A program made the translations under genes and the position numbers. Under the pieces are notes generated by a model. That model was not told the DNA's origin, did no database searches, and worked only from the letters and a program-made list of their open reading frames with translations. DNA of 64,000 nt from Chamaecrista fasciculata (Eukaryota; Streptophyta; Magnoliopsida; Fabales; Fabaceae), in assembly GCA_003254925.1 (NCBI GenBank), contig QANZ01009634.1:11578-75577 (forward strand), in the 5' to 3' direction. Shown piece by piece: positions 36,401 through 48,113 of the stretch. The first letter of the stretch is position 1, and each line of letters starts with the position of its first letter.

Positions 36401-38609
36401 TAGCATGGTTTTCTATTTTGTGACAAAAGAGTTAGTTCCTGGATCACTCATGCAACGCTTTGTTGACGGTGATGATGAATTCAGAAATAGTAGGTTGAAA
36501 CTCATTCCATCAGTCCCGAAGGTATTTACTTCTGTTATTGGTACATAGGGCACTTCTCAGTTAGAAACTTAGGTCCTTGTCGCTACCTTCTGAGTTACAG
36601 TTTTGTTAAGCTTTATTTATACTTGCTGTCCGTCAGAATCATTACCACATTTTCACGTAAAAGGGTTCAAATGTCTATAAACAGGCATATTTTTAAGTTT
36701 CTATATTGTGCATAGTATGCATATATGTGCTTATGCAGTTATGCATGCATTTATTTTTGTATTTTACCATTTGTCTATTTCACGTGAATTCTTTTTCTTT
36801 TGAAAAATTTAAGAGAATATTTAGTTTTCTTTATTCTGAATAATGGCAAATTTGTTTATAAACGTATAAATTATATTGCCAAAAAAAGAAAAAAGAAAAT
36901 AGAGAATATATTATTGATTTTCTGACTCAAAATATGCAGGGCTCATGGATTGTGCGCCAGAGTGTTGGGAGCACACCTTGTCTACTAGGAAAGGCTGTAG
37001 ATATCAACTATATTCGTGGTCCCAAGTATTTAGAAGTAAACTTTCATTCAATCTCTTCATAAACTATTTTTTTTCCTTTTACAAAGTTTTAAAGCATAGA
37101 CATGCCTATTTTCTAGTGTCATGTGTTTGACACAATCAAAGTCACACACCATCACCATCACGGCACTTGCTTCACATATATATGGACAGGTCAAAGAAAA
37201 GGAATTATTTATCTGGCTTGGATACGCATTGAACATAGCTTACACTTGAGCTAAACAAGGCTTGAGTATGCAATGAGCCAAGGAAGAGGGAAAAGGCCAA
37301 AAAATAAGTAGAATGAAATACTAAGGAACTTCTCTGATGAGATTAAAATGCTTAAAATAATATCCCTTTTGATTTTAATGCTCAGTCATGTCACGTTCTA
37401 TCTTTGTTGACACGTGAATGTGAAAGCTGGTATGTTACATGTCTTGTCTGTGTATTTGCATCATAGTTTCCTCGTAATGAATGGTGAATGTAGCCGTATT
37501 GGATCACTATAGTTGTTGATTAATATATTGTTATAATTTTCAGATTGATGTAGACATTGGTTCTTCAACTGTTGCCAATGGCGTATTGGGGCTTGTCGTT
37601 GGTGTAATTACAACGTTGGTGGTTGATATGGCTTTTCTAGTACAGGTATGTTTATTTGAATTTTATATACTAGCAATCTATATCTAAACTAAAGTGGTTT
37701 TCACAAAAAAAAAAAGTGATTTTTTGTTGAATTTTGTTTGGAATCGACTTTCATATTCTTTTTTTGGGTTGCAAATCGACTTTCATGTTCCTTATTATTA
37801 AAGTCTTGTGACTTCGATTTTACAATCTCTATATACCTTATTTTAGTAAAATTGAGCGCGGTGGGATCTAACATATTAGATTTGTCAGATCGTGTGCCTG
37901 CTGAACATATTTGCCTTGTTATTTTTCCACTTATTTTCTTCTTCCCTGCAATTGCAATGAGTTACAGAAATGCTTTTTCATTCTGGGCCAGTTTTGACAA
38001 AGCTTCAACTTATGTTATTTCGGTCTAGTATATAAGAAATCTTCGAGTGTTGGATGCTATAATAAGGAGATTTTCAAATTTGAAGAGTATATAAATTAGG
38101 GGGCAAAAGATTCCTCTACCCTTAGTTGTGCAGTATTATCTTGAGTAAACATACAACTTAATTTAATCTCTGAAAGATATACAAATTAACAATTCAATTC
38201 TAATAGTCTACTTTACACATTTTAGTCTTTTATAGAGGCAATACAATTTAGTTATTTAAACATATTTTTCAAGGATTAACTTAGAGACAAAATAACTAAA
38301 AGATACACTCGTAATAATATTATTACGAGTGTAGTACTGTTAGAATACCACTATATCTGGTCCAGAACTTAGATTCAGACCCGTAGAATAAAATTTTAGA
38401 ATTCTTATCGAATCTGAATATTAAGCACTTCACAAATTTATTCATACTTTCAACGATGGGCTGTGAAATTGAGATATTTTATAATTTATTATTTGCAGGC
38501 AAATACTACAGATGAATTGCCAGAGAGGCTTATTGGTGCTGTGCGCGTTTCACATTTAGAGCTCTCATCTGCCATTGTCCCAAAACTGGATTCAGATCCA
38601 ATTGATTAA
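27478..38609 (+). CDS. EDR2: ENHANCED DISEASE RESISTANCE 2 (PH-START-DUF1336)
   Basis: Twenty-two coding exons, every junction frame-consistent and GT-AG: 27478-27618, 27915-27989, 30021-30074, 30245-30310, 30550-30653, 31514-31575, 31662-31775, 31922-31962, 32057-32157, 32857-32952, 33070-33134, 33218-33289, 34520-34675, 35214-35428, 35516-35555, 35659-35813, 35896-35997, 36263-36307, 36381-36521, 36940-37035, 37544-37645, 38499-38609. Total 2154 nt, 717 residues, close to Arabidopsis EDR2. PH domain at about residues 1-112 (VVYEGWMVRYGRRKIGR), START at about 165-385 (VVEATCEEVFGLVMSMDG, DLKGWGVGYMASFQQHC), acidic linker, DUF1336 at about 467-717 (GKHLMDLVAVDWFKDTKRMD) with a hydrophobic stretch near 656-680. 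EDR2 is a lipid-binding negative regulator of salicylate-linked defence and cell death. The gene looks intact. Introns 2 and 5 carry transposon insertions. Confidence 0.96.
28614..29212 (+). mobile_element. Helitron helicase relic with 3' terminus (EDR2 intron 2)
   Basis: The frame 28614-28892 ends with SFAKTINKSQGQSLSNISLY and LPRSVFTHV, the hallmark C-terminal block of the Pif1-type helicase of Helitrons (family: FAMTINKSQGQ, LPxPVFSHGQLYVALSR). After a stop, traces of FYVALSG and VYRKVF continue to about 29010. At 29184-29212 a short imperfect hairpin (CCCATGT / ACACGGG) is followed by AGAAGGT and CTAG, as at Helitron 3' ends. Helitrons move by rolling-circle replication. Only this tail remains. 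Confidence 0.75.
29213..29335 (+). repeat. Second partial copy of the helicase segment
   Basis: AAAATTCTAAGCAG through TTTAAATCTCATGAGAAA repeats the segment at 28684-28804 with small changes. It begins just after the CTAG terminus, so two Helitron pieces of one family lie head to tail in this intron. Confidence 0.7.
30935..31445. mobile_element. Mutator-type MITE, 511 bp, exact 9-bp TSD (EDR2 intron 5)
   Basis: Long terminal inverted repeats open with GGGTAAATTACACTTTGGTA and, from the other side, GGATAAATTACACTTCGGTA. They contain repeated 'ACTTTGGTACC' phrases and CACGTGC boxes. The flanks are AAATTTATA at 30926-30934 and 31446-31454, an exact 9-bp target duplication. It lies 68 bp upstream of exon 6. 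Non-coding. A transcript through it would fold on itself. Confidence 0.9.
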
Positions 38610-40232
38610 CCAAAACGTCTCTATTGTTCTTTTACACATTGTTTGCCATCATTGTGTACCATTTTCAATTCAATTTTTTTTTTTTTGGATGTAGGTGATG
38701 TATTCTAAATGGGGTTTTCCATTTAGTCTTTTTTTTTTTTTGGTTCATTTGAAATATCAAAGCTGAAATAGAATACTCATGAATTTAGTATAATCAGATT
38801 CTGGTCCAATGATGAGGTTTTATGTGATAATGATCTATTATGAATTATCGCCATTTAATGATGCTGAAATCCTCAAGAATTAAATGGTTTTTTTAAATGC
38901 AATCTTTTAATTATAAATAAATTTGGATTTTTTTAAAAAAAATATTTCAAATTTCTGTCTGCCTTTATTTTAATTTTTATTAGTTGGATAAAAGATTATT
39001 TAAACAAAACTTGGGTCATATTAATTTTCATAATTAACAAGATAAAGGTTCTAAAAAGGATGTCCTCGACTCCTAGTATACCTGACATTTTCCAGGACTA
39101 AACTGGCCCTCAAATTCATTTCTGGTTTACCAGATTTCCTTTCTTTATATTTATACATTTGTTTGAAAAGGAATTAGAAAAATACCAAAATAAACAATTT
39201 CGATGGTGACTTATCTTTAAGTCAAACTCGTCATATGTAATTCCCATCGCAGTATAGGAGTGACATACCATGAAACACAATGTCAATTTACGTGAAAGGG
39301 TATATATATATAGAGTCTCACGGGAGAAAAACACTATACTTATATATAGTCTATACTTTGAAGATAATAGAGTCTCACTGAAGTATTTAACCACAGAATT
39401 CTAAACATGCAAGTCCATTCAGAAACAAACCAAAATCCCCAGACATGGGCCAAATATATGAAACAGAGCTGAAGATAGCCACTCAATTGTAAGTTAATGT
39501 TGCTTGTCATAAAAATCTTAGGTTTAATAATTAATGTGGACTGAGACCATTGTAACGCTAAAAGAAATAATTTTATTTTTGGGCAAAAGTACTCTTGGTG
39601 CCCTCAAAGTATGAAGTCAGTTTTAGTTTTACCTTCATTTTTTTTTGGTTCAATTATACCCCAATGTTTTATATTTGAGTTGATTATACCCCAAATTGGA
39701 GGTACCTAGAGTACTTTTTGCATTTTTTTTAACTGCAACTACAACACTTTGTAATGAAATAACAAGTGTCAAATTCAAAACGCTTGGTTCTTTAGAGACA
39801 ATATAAAAGGCAATGGCTTTCATTTTCCCTTTTCCTAAAAAGATAATTTTTATTCAGTATAGGAGACTATGCAAACATTAATATCAAACATTAGAATGAT
39901 AATTTGTATTTACCTCCTTCAGCAGTCATCTAAACATTAGAATGATAATTTTTAGTTATCTGTGTTGCCCATTATCTTGTTATGCTTCTCTTTACTACTG
40001 CTATATGGTTTCAAAAGTATAGGCTTTCTCTTTACTACTGCTAATGAATTTCATATTGACCCCCCAAAAGAAATAAATCAAGCACACCAAGCATTGCATA
40101 CATAATACTTTTGACAGTCTCAAACTCAAACTTACCCTCAATACTTTTCACTTATAATTACGTGAAATTCGTTGATCCACACCATTATCCTATGACACAA
40201 CTTGTTGCTTACCATCTGGATTAGCAGGTAAT
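38610..40232. other. Intergenic DNA between convergent EDR2 and DUF1995 genes
   Basis: Contains the EDR2 3' UTR (first few hundred bases, with poly-T runs) and, at the far end, the DUF1995 3' UTR. A half MITE-like stretch with 'TACCCCAATGTTTTATA / TACCCCAAATTGGAGG' phrases lies at about 39590-39720. No further gene. Confidence 0.5.
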
Positions 40233-43200
40233 CTAAGCTGATGGAAGAATCTCAAGGGCAACTTCCTTGAGAGATGGCATATTATCCTGCTTATGTACAC
40301 AAATTAGTTTATTCATCGCTCTTCGGAGGACCTTCCAAGGTCCTGGATAGCACCTATATATGTAGAATGTAATAAGCAGAAAATAAATTAGTGACATACA
40401 TTCAACACAATGAAAAACAAAAGGGAAATAAAAGGTGACACTTGCAGAAACTAATCAAGAAACATCTACCCATCATCTAAATGTATATAAATATATGACA
40501 AAAGTTCCATTTTATCTTGCAGCAAGACAAAACAGTAGTGAAGTTGCTACCAGACCTGAAGAGTGTTCCTCCATTGCGGCCCTTGAAATTATGTATGTAA
40601 TATACGGTTTCCATGGCCGGCAGGAGAGTCTTATTAAGTGCAGCAAGTTTTGGGTAGAAGAATGGTGGATAATCTTGAACTATTCAAGGGCAAACAAATC
40701 TATTCCAATGTTGTTTCTCAGATTAGCCTACACTCGATGAAATCAAATGAAAATAGACATTCAACGGATAAAATTGACAAAAATGTGAAACATTAGGGAC
40801 AAAATTGACTGCAAAAGAAGATTGGGGACGAAATTGACAACTGGTGTAAAATTTGGGGGACGAAATTAGTACTTTTGCCTTATTTTATTTTCTTTCATTG
40901 ATCATTTAAAGTGTTGCAGGCAATATGCACTAGGAAAACCTACAATGCATTCTGTATTACTTTCTCAATTACCTTATTATTTAAATTACTAACACAAGCA
41001 GATAAAAGCATTCATAATGAAAGCATGATAGGAGTAGATGAAAATAGTCCAAATATAAAATGGCGTTTCAATTTGGAAAAGGATACACCCCGATCTTATT
41101 CGATCTAGTTCTCCGTTGAAAATGATCAGTTTCCTTTCAGTGTTCAGGACTGCCTCTTTATAAAGTTCTTCCACAACAAGCATTTCTGAAATACAATGGA
41201 ATAGAAGTCATGAAACATCCATTGTAGGCTTCAACAAGAATAAGGGAAGCTTAGATCTACCATTGACATTAAAATAGGGATAGGCTACCAAAAAAACTTC
41301 ATCTTCTGGCTTCACTCTATCTGCCATTTTCACTTTCTCAAATAAACCGAAATCTTGAAAAAATGATGGCTTTGTCAGATAGTCCAACTTAAAAGAAACT
41401 CCACCAAAGACTGATTGTCTGGCAAATTCAACTTCATTAGCCTCTGGAAAAAACTGTATTACAAGTTTGTATTCATCAGTTTCACACTGGAATTACAAAG
41501 CTGATGTACAAAAACAAGACCTCTTATATAACCATTTCAACAGAACAAGACAGCTTTTTTGAAAAGGCTACATTTGTATTTTAGTTTGTAGATAATGCAC
41601 AAATGGAGAGAGTGGAGACCCTATAAGGTGATGCAAAAGCAAGGAGTACAAAAAATGTTTTTCATATGTAAGGAATAACAATAAAGAAAACATTATTATT
41701 TTATAAGGAATGTTGACATGAATACTAAAAATGCCTTTCCAAATCAAGAAGATTACTATTCTTGTTCGCGTGGCTTTCTCCGGCCTAATGAAGCAATCAC
41801 AAAATTGACGAATCAGTTGCATACTATCTGTCATCTCTATTCCACCTTCACCATCACCTGATATTGCAGAATGAGAACGATCAATCTAAAAATAAAAGGA
41901 ACAAAGGAAAAATGGGAATCAAATGAAATTTAAACTAAACAAGCAAAGGGGAAACTAAAATATCATAGGTGAAAAGAACCTGGCACAGACTCAAGTCCAG
42001 CGGTCGGAAATTCAATCTCCTGTATAAGATTGTTGTTCATTGCTGGCTTAATTCTTGATTCATAATGAAATCATAATATATGACTCACCATAAGCTGTCT
42101 GTTATTCTTCATGGCCAATTCAACTGCCACTCTAGCCTGTTGGTTGATTTATGAACAAAGACTTAGTTTAATGTTTTCTTGACAATCTCTGTGAGTAAAT
42201 ATGAGATAACAAGCATAATGACCCATTAAATAATAACCTTAATACCATAGTTCTACAAGTCAATTCATGAAAATAATAAATTGAGTAAGCATACAAGTTG
42301 GTATGTGAAAGATATACACTTTAGTGCATGAAATTCATGGAATTAATACAACTTAGCTCTTTTTCCGTAAAAAGTTATAGTTAAAGGACAAAAGAACTAT
42401 TTCTAAAGACTAAAGTGTGAAAATTAGACTTTAAAACTTTCAACATTGAATCATCAACTCTATCTTTCATGACCAACTTGCATGCCTAATTTAACAAATG
42501 TATAGCTCATTCTTTCTTTCATCCATGGGGACCAAATCATGCCCATAACTCAGATCAAATTATTGGTTTACTCAAAATTTCATAAAAAGGTGGCAGAAGT
42601 ACTAATTTCGTCCCCAAACTTTATATCAACTGTCAATTTCGTCTCTAATGTTTCACATTTTTGTCAATTTTATCCTTTGCTTTTACTTTTAGCCAAAGAT
42701 TAACCACAAAATCTACGTGACTAATGTAAAATTGATAGAAAAAGAAACTCAAAACCTAACAAAGATCGAAAAACATGATGCAGTATGTCTTTAATTTATT
42801 GAAAGCAATTAGTAAAAAAACAAAATTGACCAAAATATAAAACATTAAGAACGAATTTACAGTTGATGTAAAGTTTAGACACAAAATTAATACTTTGGCC
42901 TAAAAAGGTTGGCTGAAAACTTACTTGTTCGAGAAGCTGGGAGTAATCTCTGGGGAAAGGCACGTCAGTGTCCTCAACAGAAGTACTAGTACCATCTCTC
43001 GAAACAGAACAAGTAGCAAATTTACGAATTCTAGGCATAGTAACACCTCGTAATCTAATAGACCCATCATTTTTGCGTGAATGAATTTCCAAATTGACAA
43101 TCTATAGATGCAGAACAAACAATCAATTCAGGAGAAACAATGGGAGGCATCCAAGAAACTTCGCGAAGTCTCTAGGAATTGAGTCAGAATGCAGATAAAC

Positions 43201-43326
43201 TTTCTGAGGAAACAAACGGCGAACAGAAAAGAGTCGAAAAAAAGCAAGCAAATTGCTAACCTTGGAAGATAGAATTGGAATTGGAATTGAAGAATTGGAA
43301 GAAATGATGGTTGCGGATAACACCAT
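40233..43326 (-). CDS. DUF1995 protein, probably plastid (LPA3-like)
   Basis: Nine exons on the minus strand: 43326-43261, 43101-42925, 42136-42089, 42019-41980, 41857-41757, 41453-41261, 41185-41089, 40673-40556, 40353-40233 (stop). Marks include VPFPRDYSQLLEQ, EIEFPTAGLESVPG, PEKATRTRI, EFARQSVFGGVSFKLDYLTK, KLIIFNGELDRIRSG, METVYYIHNFKGRNGGTLF and CYPGPWKVLRR. About 320 residues with a Ser/Ile-rich, transit-peptide-like start. Plant DUF1995 proteins include LPA3, implicated in photosystem II assembly; placing this one there is inference. Exon junctions 1-6 and 8 keep frame. Between exons 7 and 8 the canonical sites leave the frame wrong, as if 2 bases were missing, which would remove the last ~75 residues. 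Intron 2 holds a MITE, and intron 7 a MITE remnant. Confidence 0.85.
40765..40880. repeat. MITE remnant (DUF1995 intron 7)
   Basis: 'AAATTGACAAAAATGTGAAA' and 'GGGGACGAAATTAGTACTTT' phrases match one half of the complete element at 42592-42900. No opposite terminus or target duplication is visible. Confidence 0.55.
42592..42900. mobile_element. Mutator-type MITE, 309 bp, exact 9-bp TSD (DUF1995 intron 2)
   Basis: The left terminus is GGCAGAAGTACTAATTTCGT. The right terminus in reverse is GGCCAAAGTATTAATTTTGT. TAAAAAGGT flanks it exactly at 42583-42591 and 42901-42909. It sits 15 bp downstream of the exon 2 donor site on the minus strand. Non-coding. Confidence 0.9.
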
Positions 43327-44485
43327 TTTCAATATGCACCCTTCGTTTAAGAAGAAGCACTGCTTAATTTTTATACTCAGAAGGATAGGCAGTATAGTTA
43401 GTGACTAGTGAGAGTGAGAGAGACTCGAGTGGTGATCTGATATATATATATATTCATAAAATGAATTAAAGTCATTTTTTACCTAATATAGATGTTGTAA
43501 GTGATATATATATATTTTGATAAAAGAATCAATTATATATTATTTTAATATTTATATTAATAAATATATTTAATTTAATTTATTTATCAATCAAATATTA
43601 ATTTAATTAAGATTAATTTTGCATTTTATATTTTTTAAATAATACATATATATTTTATACAAAAAAGAATATTTAATAGGAGAAAATGTAAACATATATA
43701 ATAAAAAAATTTAAAAAATTAAAAGGAGATGTATCTCGGGTTGAGTCGGGTTCAAAGCACCCAAACTTGGGAATCGGCTTGACCTGCCTTCAGACCTAAC
43801 CTGATCTAAAAAAATGATTGCGTTGAGTCAAGTTCACTAGGCCACTAAGTTTGGTGTACACTCCTATGAGAGGCAAGAGTAATGGGACTTGTAGACTACT
43901 ACCTAGTGGTGAGCAATTTGTTAAAATAATCCATTCAACGAATGATAAAAGTGTTTAATTCATAGTTTGATCGATTTAATCATTGAACTAATAGTTGAAT
44001 TGAGAGATATAATAAATATTATTTTTAATTATTTAAAATATAAATGATATATAAAATATAGATTTTAGAATTTTAATTACAATAAAATAATAAATAGAGG
44101 AAATAGAGGAAAAAGAATAATTTATGAGAGATGAAATAGAGGAAAAAATAATTTTAAGGATTAATAAATTGAGAAATTTTTTTCAAGGTACTAAATTAAA
44201 AAATATTAATATATGAAAGAGTAAAATAGATATGAGAATGAGATGGTTTTTTGTTTTTGTTTGGTCCGAAGAATGAGATGATCTCATAGATGAAGATGGC
44301 GCAATGCACATTTCAGTCAATTAATTAACTTTTTTTGTCGGACTCACCTATTAGTTGGGCTGGCCATTTTGGAAAAAAAAAATGAAGATGAATATTGAGA
44401 AGAATAAAAAATGGGAAGTCATGGAGAAGCCCAAAGAAAAAGATGTCATCGACATAAAATGGGTTTATGAGATCAAATACAACAA

Positions 44486-45041
44486 CTAAATAAAACCCTA
44501 GCCGCTGATTGTCCCTGCTTCTCTGCTCGTGCTCGTTCGCCCTTACATTGAATCCGCTGGGGCTGCTGCGATGGCCCTCTTCTCTTTCTACTAGGTATGC
44601 TTTCTTGTATCTTCCTCCACTAGAGAGGTCTTTTATTCCCAACAGAGAATTGTTTTCTCTCTTTCAATAGAAAAGGTTTTTTCTTCTTCTTTGATGTCAG
44701 ATCTACATTTGGAGCAAAGTTTGAAGAAGAGAACGGGTAAGAAGATGGATCTCTCTTAGAGAGATGAGAGGTGTGTTGCCTCTTGGTGAAATCTTCCAAG
44801 TTTTCTTTGTTTTTAGTATTTTCGTGGATCTGATGTATATATAGGAGATCCAAATTTATTTTCTTTGTCTTAGGTGTGTTGCCTGATGATTTTTTTTTTC
44901 TTCTCCTATACTGATTGTATATAGTCTGAGGAGCATAAGACTATGTTTTTTTGTTAGATCTTTATCTTACTTGTCTCCTTTGATGTATGGCCTTGCACCA
45001 TTTTATAATGAATGAAGATATCATGTTTCTAACATAAAAAA
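44486..45041 (+). mobile_element. L1-mobilised retroposon with 17-bp TSD
   Basis: GAGATCAAATACAACAA flanks it at 44469-44485 and 45042-45058. It starts with AAATAAAACCCTAGCCGC, a leader-like sequence similar to those of translation-gene transcripts, and ends with ATAATGAATGAAGATATCAT and an A-rich tail. Copy B (54248-54819) has a longer A tail. A long target duplication plus an A tail is the signature of target-primed (L1-type) insertion. No protein is recognised. It may be a SINE-like family or a retrocopy of a short transcript. Confidence 0.75.
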
Positions 45042-45236
45042 GAGATCAAATACAACAAAGATGGTTCCATTCCTAAGTACAATGCTCGATTGATAGCATA
45101 AGAATATACACAATAATATGAAGGTATTAACTTTAATGAGAGATTCGCTCCCATAGCTCAAATGGAAATGATTAAACTAACTAGTACTTGCTTTGAAAGC
45201 ACAACTAAAGCTACAAGTGTTGTGTTTCATCAATAA

Positions 45237-45306
45237 AGGTTAGCCTAATTGGTAAAATGTCGACTTATAATCCATAAGGTTGTAGATAAGATATATGGTT
45301 CAAGGA
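45237..45306 (+). other. tRNA-like segment inside the copia relic
   Basis: TTAGCCTAATTGG resembles a pol III A box, GACTTATAATCC an anticodon arm, and ATGGTTCAAGG a partial B box. It stands where copia RT would have coding sequence. It is repeated at about 55017 and 57246. It cannot fold into a full tRNA by eye. It could be the head of a tRNA-derived SINE or chance. Confidence 0.25.
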
Positions 45307-45446
45307 AAAGTAGATAAGGTTTATTATCTAAAGAAAACATTATCTAATTTAAAATAAGCATCGAGAGAATGGAACAAGAAGACTGAGAAGTATCTATCTT
45401 CTTGATCATGGATTCACAAAAAGGCCCAAGTGAGGCATCATATTAG

Positions 45447-46560
45447 ATAGGGTAAAATGCACTTTGTTACCCTATGGTTAGGACTGAATTCACTTTGGTA
45501 CCTTGAAAAACAAAATTTGACACTTTGGTACCCTGAGATTTGTGCCGTTAGCACTTTGGTACCCTGTAGTTATTTTCCATCAAGATTTAACAAAAAGTAC
45601 TGACATGACTCAATTTTAGCCGTCGATTTCTATTACATCTTATCTGTTAGTTTCTATAGCTGTTTAAACCATATTTCACTCTTCAACAAGCTTTCTTTTG
45701 TGCGTTTAGGTCATCTCCTCTTGGTAAAACGAATCAAAACTCAACAAACTAAAAGAATTGATGGAGTTTTCTACAATTTCATTTCAAAAACTAGAGAGGT
45801 ATTTAAAAAGAAATTGTAGAAAGATTGTTAGAGTTTTGATAAATCAAAATCTTCCCTTTCTCATAAAACTTCTCGCAAGTTGCATAGGTCTAGGCTAGCC
45901 CCACTATATATAAAAATGTCTTACCAAATCGCACATTGTGGGGGCCAGTATTCAGTATTGGAACCAAGCAATGAAATATGGAAAGTAATATGAATACAGG
46001 ACACGATACGGATACAGATATATAGACTCATTAAATTCTTAAAATTACATAACATGACACGACATCTATTTATATATATAAATAATTAAAATTTGATAAA
46101 ATTTGATAAAATCTTTTAAAAATTAAATATCTGTTCATAATATATGTCATGTGTTATTTTTTTTTTTTGACAAAAATCCTATAATTGACTAAAAAATTTT
46201 GGAAGTATAATTGAAATTGACCAAATATTTTTTAGGTACAATTGACCAAAAAAATTTGAAGAGTACAACTGAAAATAACCACATACTTTGAGAGTGATCA
46301 GCAACAGCTTCCATTTTCTTCTTGTGTAAGCCTGAGTTGTATCTCGTGTTTTTCATTTATGAAATGAAAGCATTTGAAAAAAAAAACAGTGAATAAAGAG
46401 AGCCCTGAATTAAATGGAGTTTGGACATTGTTATACCAAAATGAAATTCTTAGACTTATTTTTATAGAATCCAAATTATTACATGCTACAATTAAATAAG
46501 TTTCAGTTGTATAAAATTACATCCAAATTATTACATTATACGAAAGTGAAATTTCCAAAT
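45447..46560. other. Truncated MITE and AT-rich DNA of copy A
   Basis: Starts GGGTAAAATGCACTTTGTTA, the left end of the element that is complete at 57456-58245, but it lacks the right half. After about 45880 come GATACGGATACAG and AT-rich sequences shared with copy B. No gene. Confidence 0.55.
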
Positions 46561-47226
46561 AGGTTTCCAGTGTGGGTAGTGTAGGGTTGTTGTGTCAATT
46601 TCTGTACGACGGAAGGAGTTTGCTGAATGATCAGCGTAGTAGACTTTTGAGAAGAAATTTGAAGAGGAAGAAGAACAAATGCCTATTTTATATATTTAAA
46701 CCTCATTTTTTTTTTATTTCTTATTGATTCTTATTACAAAAAGAAAAAACGCTTTAATTCAAAAGAGAAAAATTTTAAAGGGATGAAAATCACTTTTTTT
46801 TTTAAACGAAAAAAGTGGATGGAAAGTTGGTAGAGACTAATGGTAGAACTTTTTAGAAACTTTAGAGGCCAAAACAGAACTCTGAGCAAATATTGAATAC
46901 TAAAATAGGACTTTAGCCAAGCAGATATATCTTAAGAGTAAAATTAGACTTGATCTAAGAATTAAGATTGAGCTAGAAAATATTTTAAATTAACACATTC
47001 AAAATAAAATTTTTTCAAATTATCAAAACAGAAAAATATGCAAATTTAATTTAAATAAACAGAAAAATAATTACGAAATTAATTATTATAAAATTGAGTC
47101 CAACAAAAACAATTTTTTTGGGTATACATTACTACAAGAGCTTACCATTAACAACTGCCAAATATTTGACCAAAAAAAAGCACAACATAAACATATAGTT
47201 TTTTAGCATAATCATGGGTTTCTCCT
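46561..47226. other. AT-rich intergenic DNA of copy A
   Basis: Duplicated in copy B (56280-56945). One short frame is open in copy B only (56294-56506), and I see no support for a gene. Confidence 0.45.
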
Positions 47227-48113
47227 AAGGGTGGCAAAATAATACCCAACCCAACTTTCATTTTAACCAATTACGATCCAACCATTTAAATAATAGGTCA
47301 AGATGAGTTGAATCCAAAATTGACCCACTAAAATTTGGGTTGCGTTGGGTCGAACCCATAGTTTACCCAACCCAACTCAAATTGGTGTCAAAACTATGTA
47401 GTTTCATGGATGAGGTGAATATGGATTTCACAAATTTTTGCAAAAATTACAAAATGACCCCAAATAATTTCAAAATATACAAAAATGTCCCTGAACCATG
47501 ATTTTTAAGGACTAAAATGAAAATTTAAAAAACGTTTTGATGTCAAATTATGTAATTTTGAAAACTATTAGAAAAATGGTAAAATTACAAATTAGTCCTA
47601 AATCTAGAAAATGAATGCATTTTAGTCCAACAAAACCTTGCGTTCAATACAAGGAAGATGAACTTCACAATTTTTTGCAAAAACTATAGAATGCCCCCCA
47701 AATATTTTCAAAATTTACAAAAATGTCCCTGGATCATGATATTTGAGGACTAAAATGAAAACTTCAAAAAATGTTTGGGGTCAAAAGATAATTTTGAAAA
47801 AATGTGGAAAAATATGGAAATTGCAGATTAGTCCAATATCTGAAGAAAGAATATAATTAAGTCTTAAATTTGAATAATTTAAAAATTATTCTCATTAATT
47901 AGTTTAGAAATTAAATAATTAATCTTTAATTTTATTAAATAATATAAATATTTTAAAATGAGTTCATGGGTTTGGTTGTGCCAACCCTTGATTTTATGAG
48001 TCATGACCCGTTCATGACCCATTTAACAAATATAAATGGGTCTTTGACTCATTTATGACCTAACCATTTACAACCCAACCCAAAACCAACCCAATCCACC
48101 CATTTTGCCACCA
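47227..48113. mobile_element. hAT-like MITE, 887 bp
   Basis: Termini AAGGGTGGCAAAATAAT and, from the right, TGGTGGCAAAATGGG. The flanks are TTTCTCCT (47219-47226) and TTTCTCCC (48114-48121), an 8-bp duplication with one change, as for hAT elements. The inside has 'GGGTTGCGTTGGGTCG' and 'CCCAACCCAA' phrases. Copy B contains only its first part (from about 56951 to the N at 57156). Confidence 0.75.

Larger units (their letters stand above)
44380..45446 (+). mobile_element. Ty1/copia RT relic split by an insertion (copy A)
   Basis: Translated traces IEKNKKWEVMEKPKEKDVID, KWVYEIKYN, GSIPKYNARLIA, INFNERFAPIAQMEMIKL and VDKVYYLKKTL match the N-terminal half of copia reverse transcriptase. The relic is broken in several places and interrupted by the 44486-45041 insertion. 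No LTR is attached. The same relic is at about 54141-55222 (copy B) and, in part, at 57157-57455 (copy C). Confidence 0.75.
42023..47435 (+). repeat. Segmental duplication, copy A
   Basis: Two stretches, 42023 to about 42490 and 43363-47435, recur in the same order at 52846-57155; the DNA between them, with DUF1995 exons 1-2, is missing from copy B. Divergence is a few percent by eye. The second stretch holds AT-rich DNA with TATATA runs, a copia pol relic (44380-45446) with an L1-type insertion, a truncated MITE and untranslated DNA. Confidence 0.85.
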
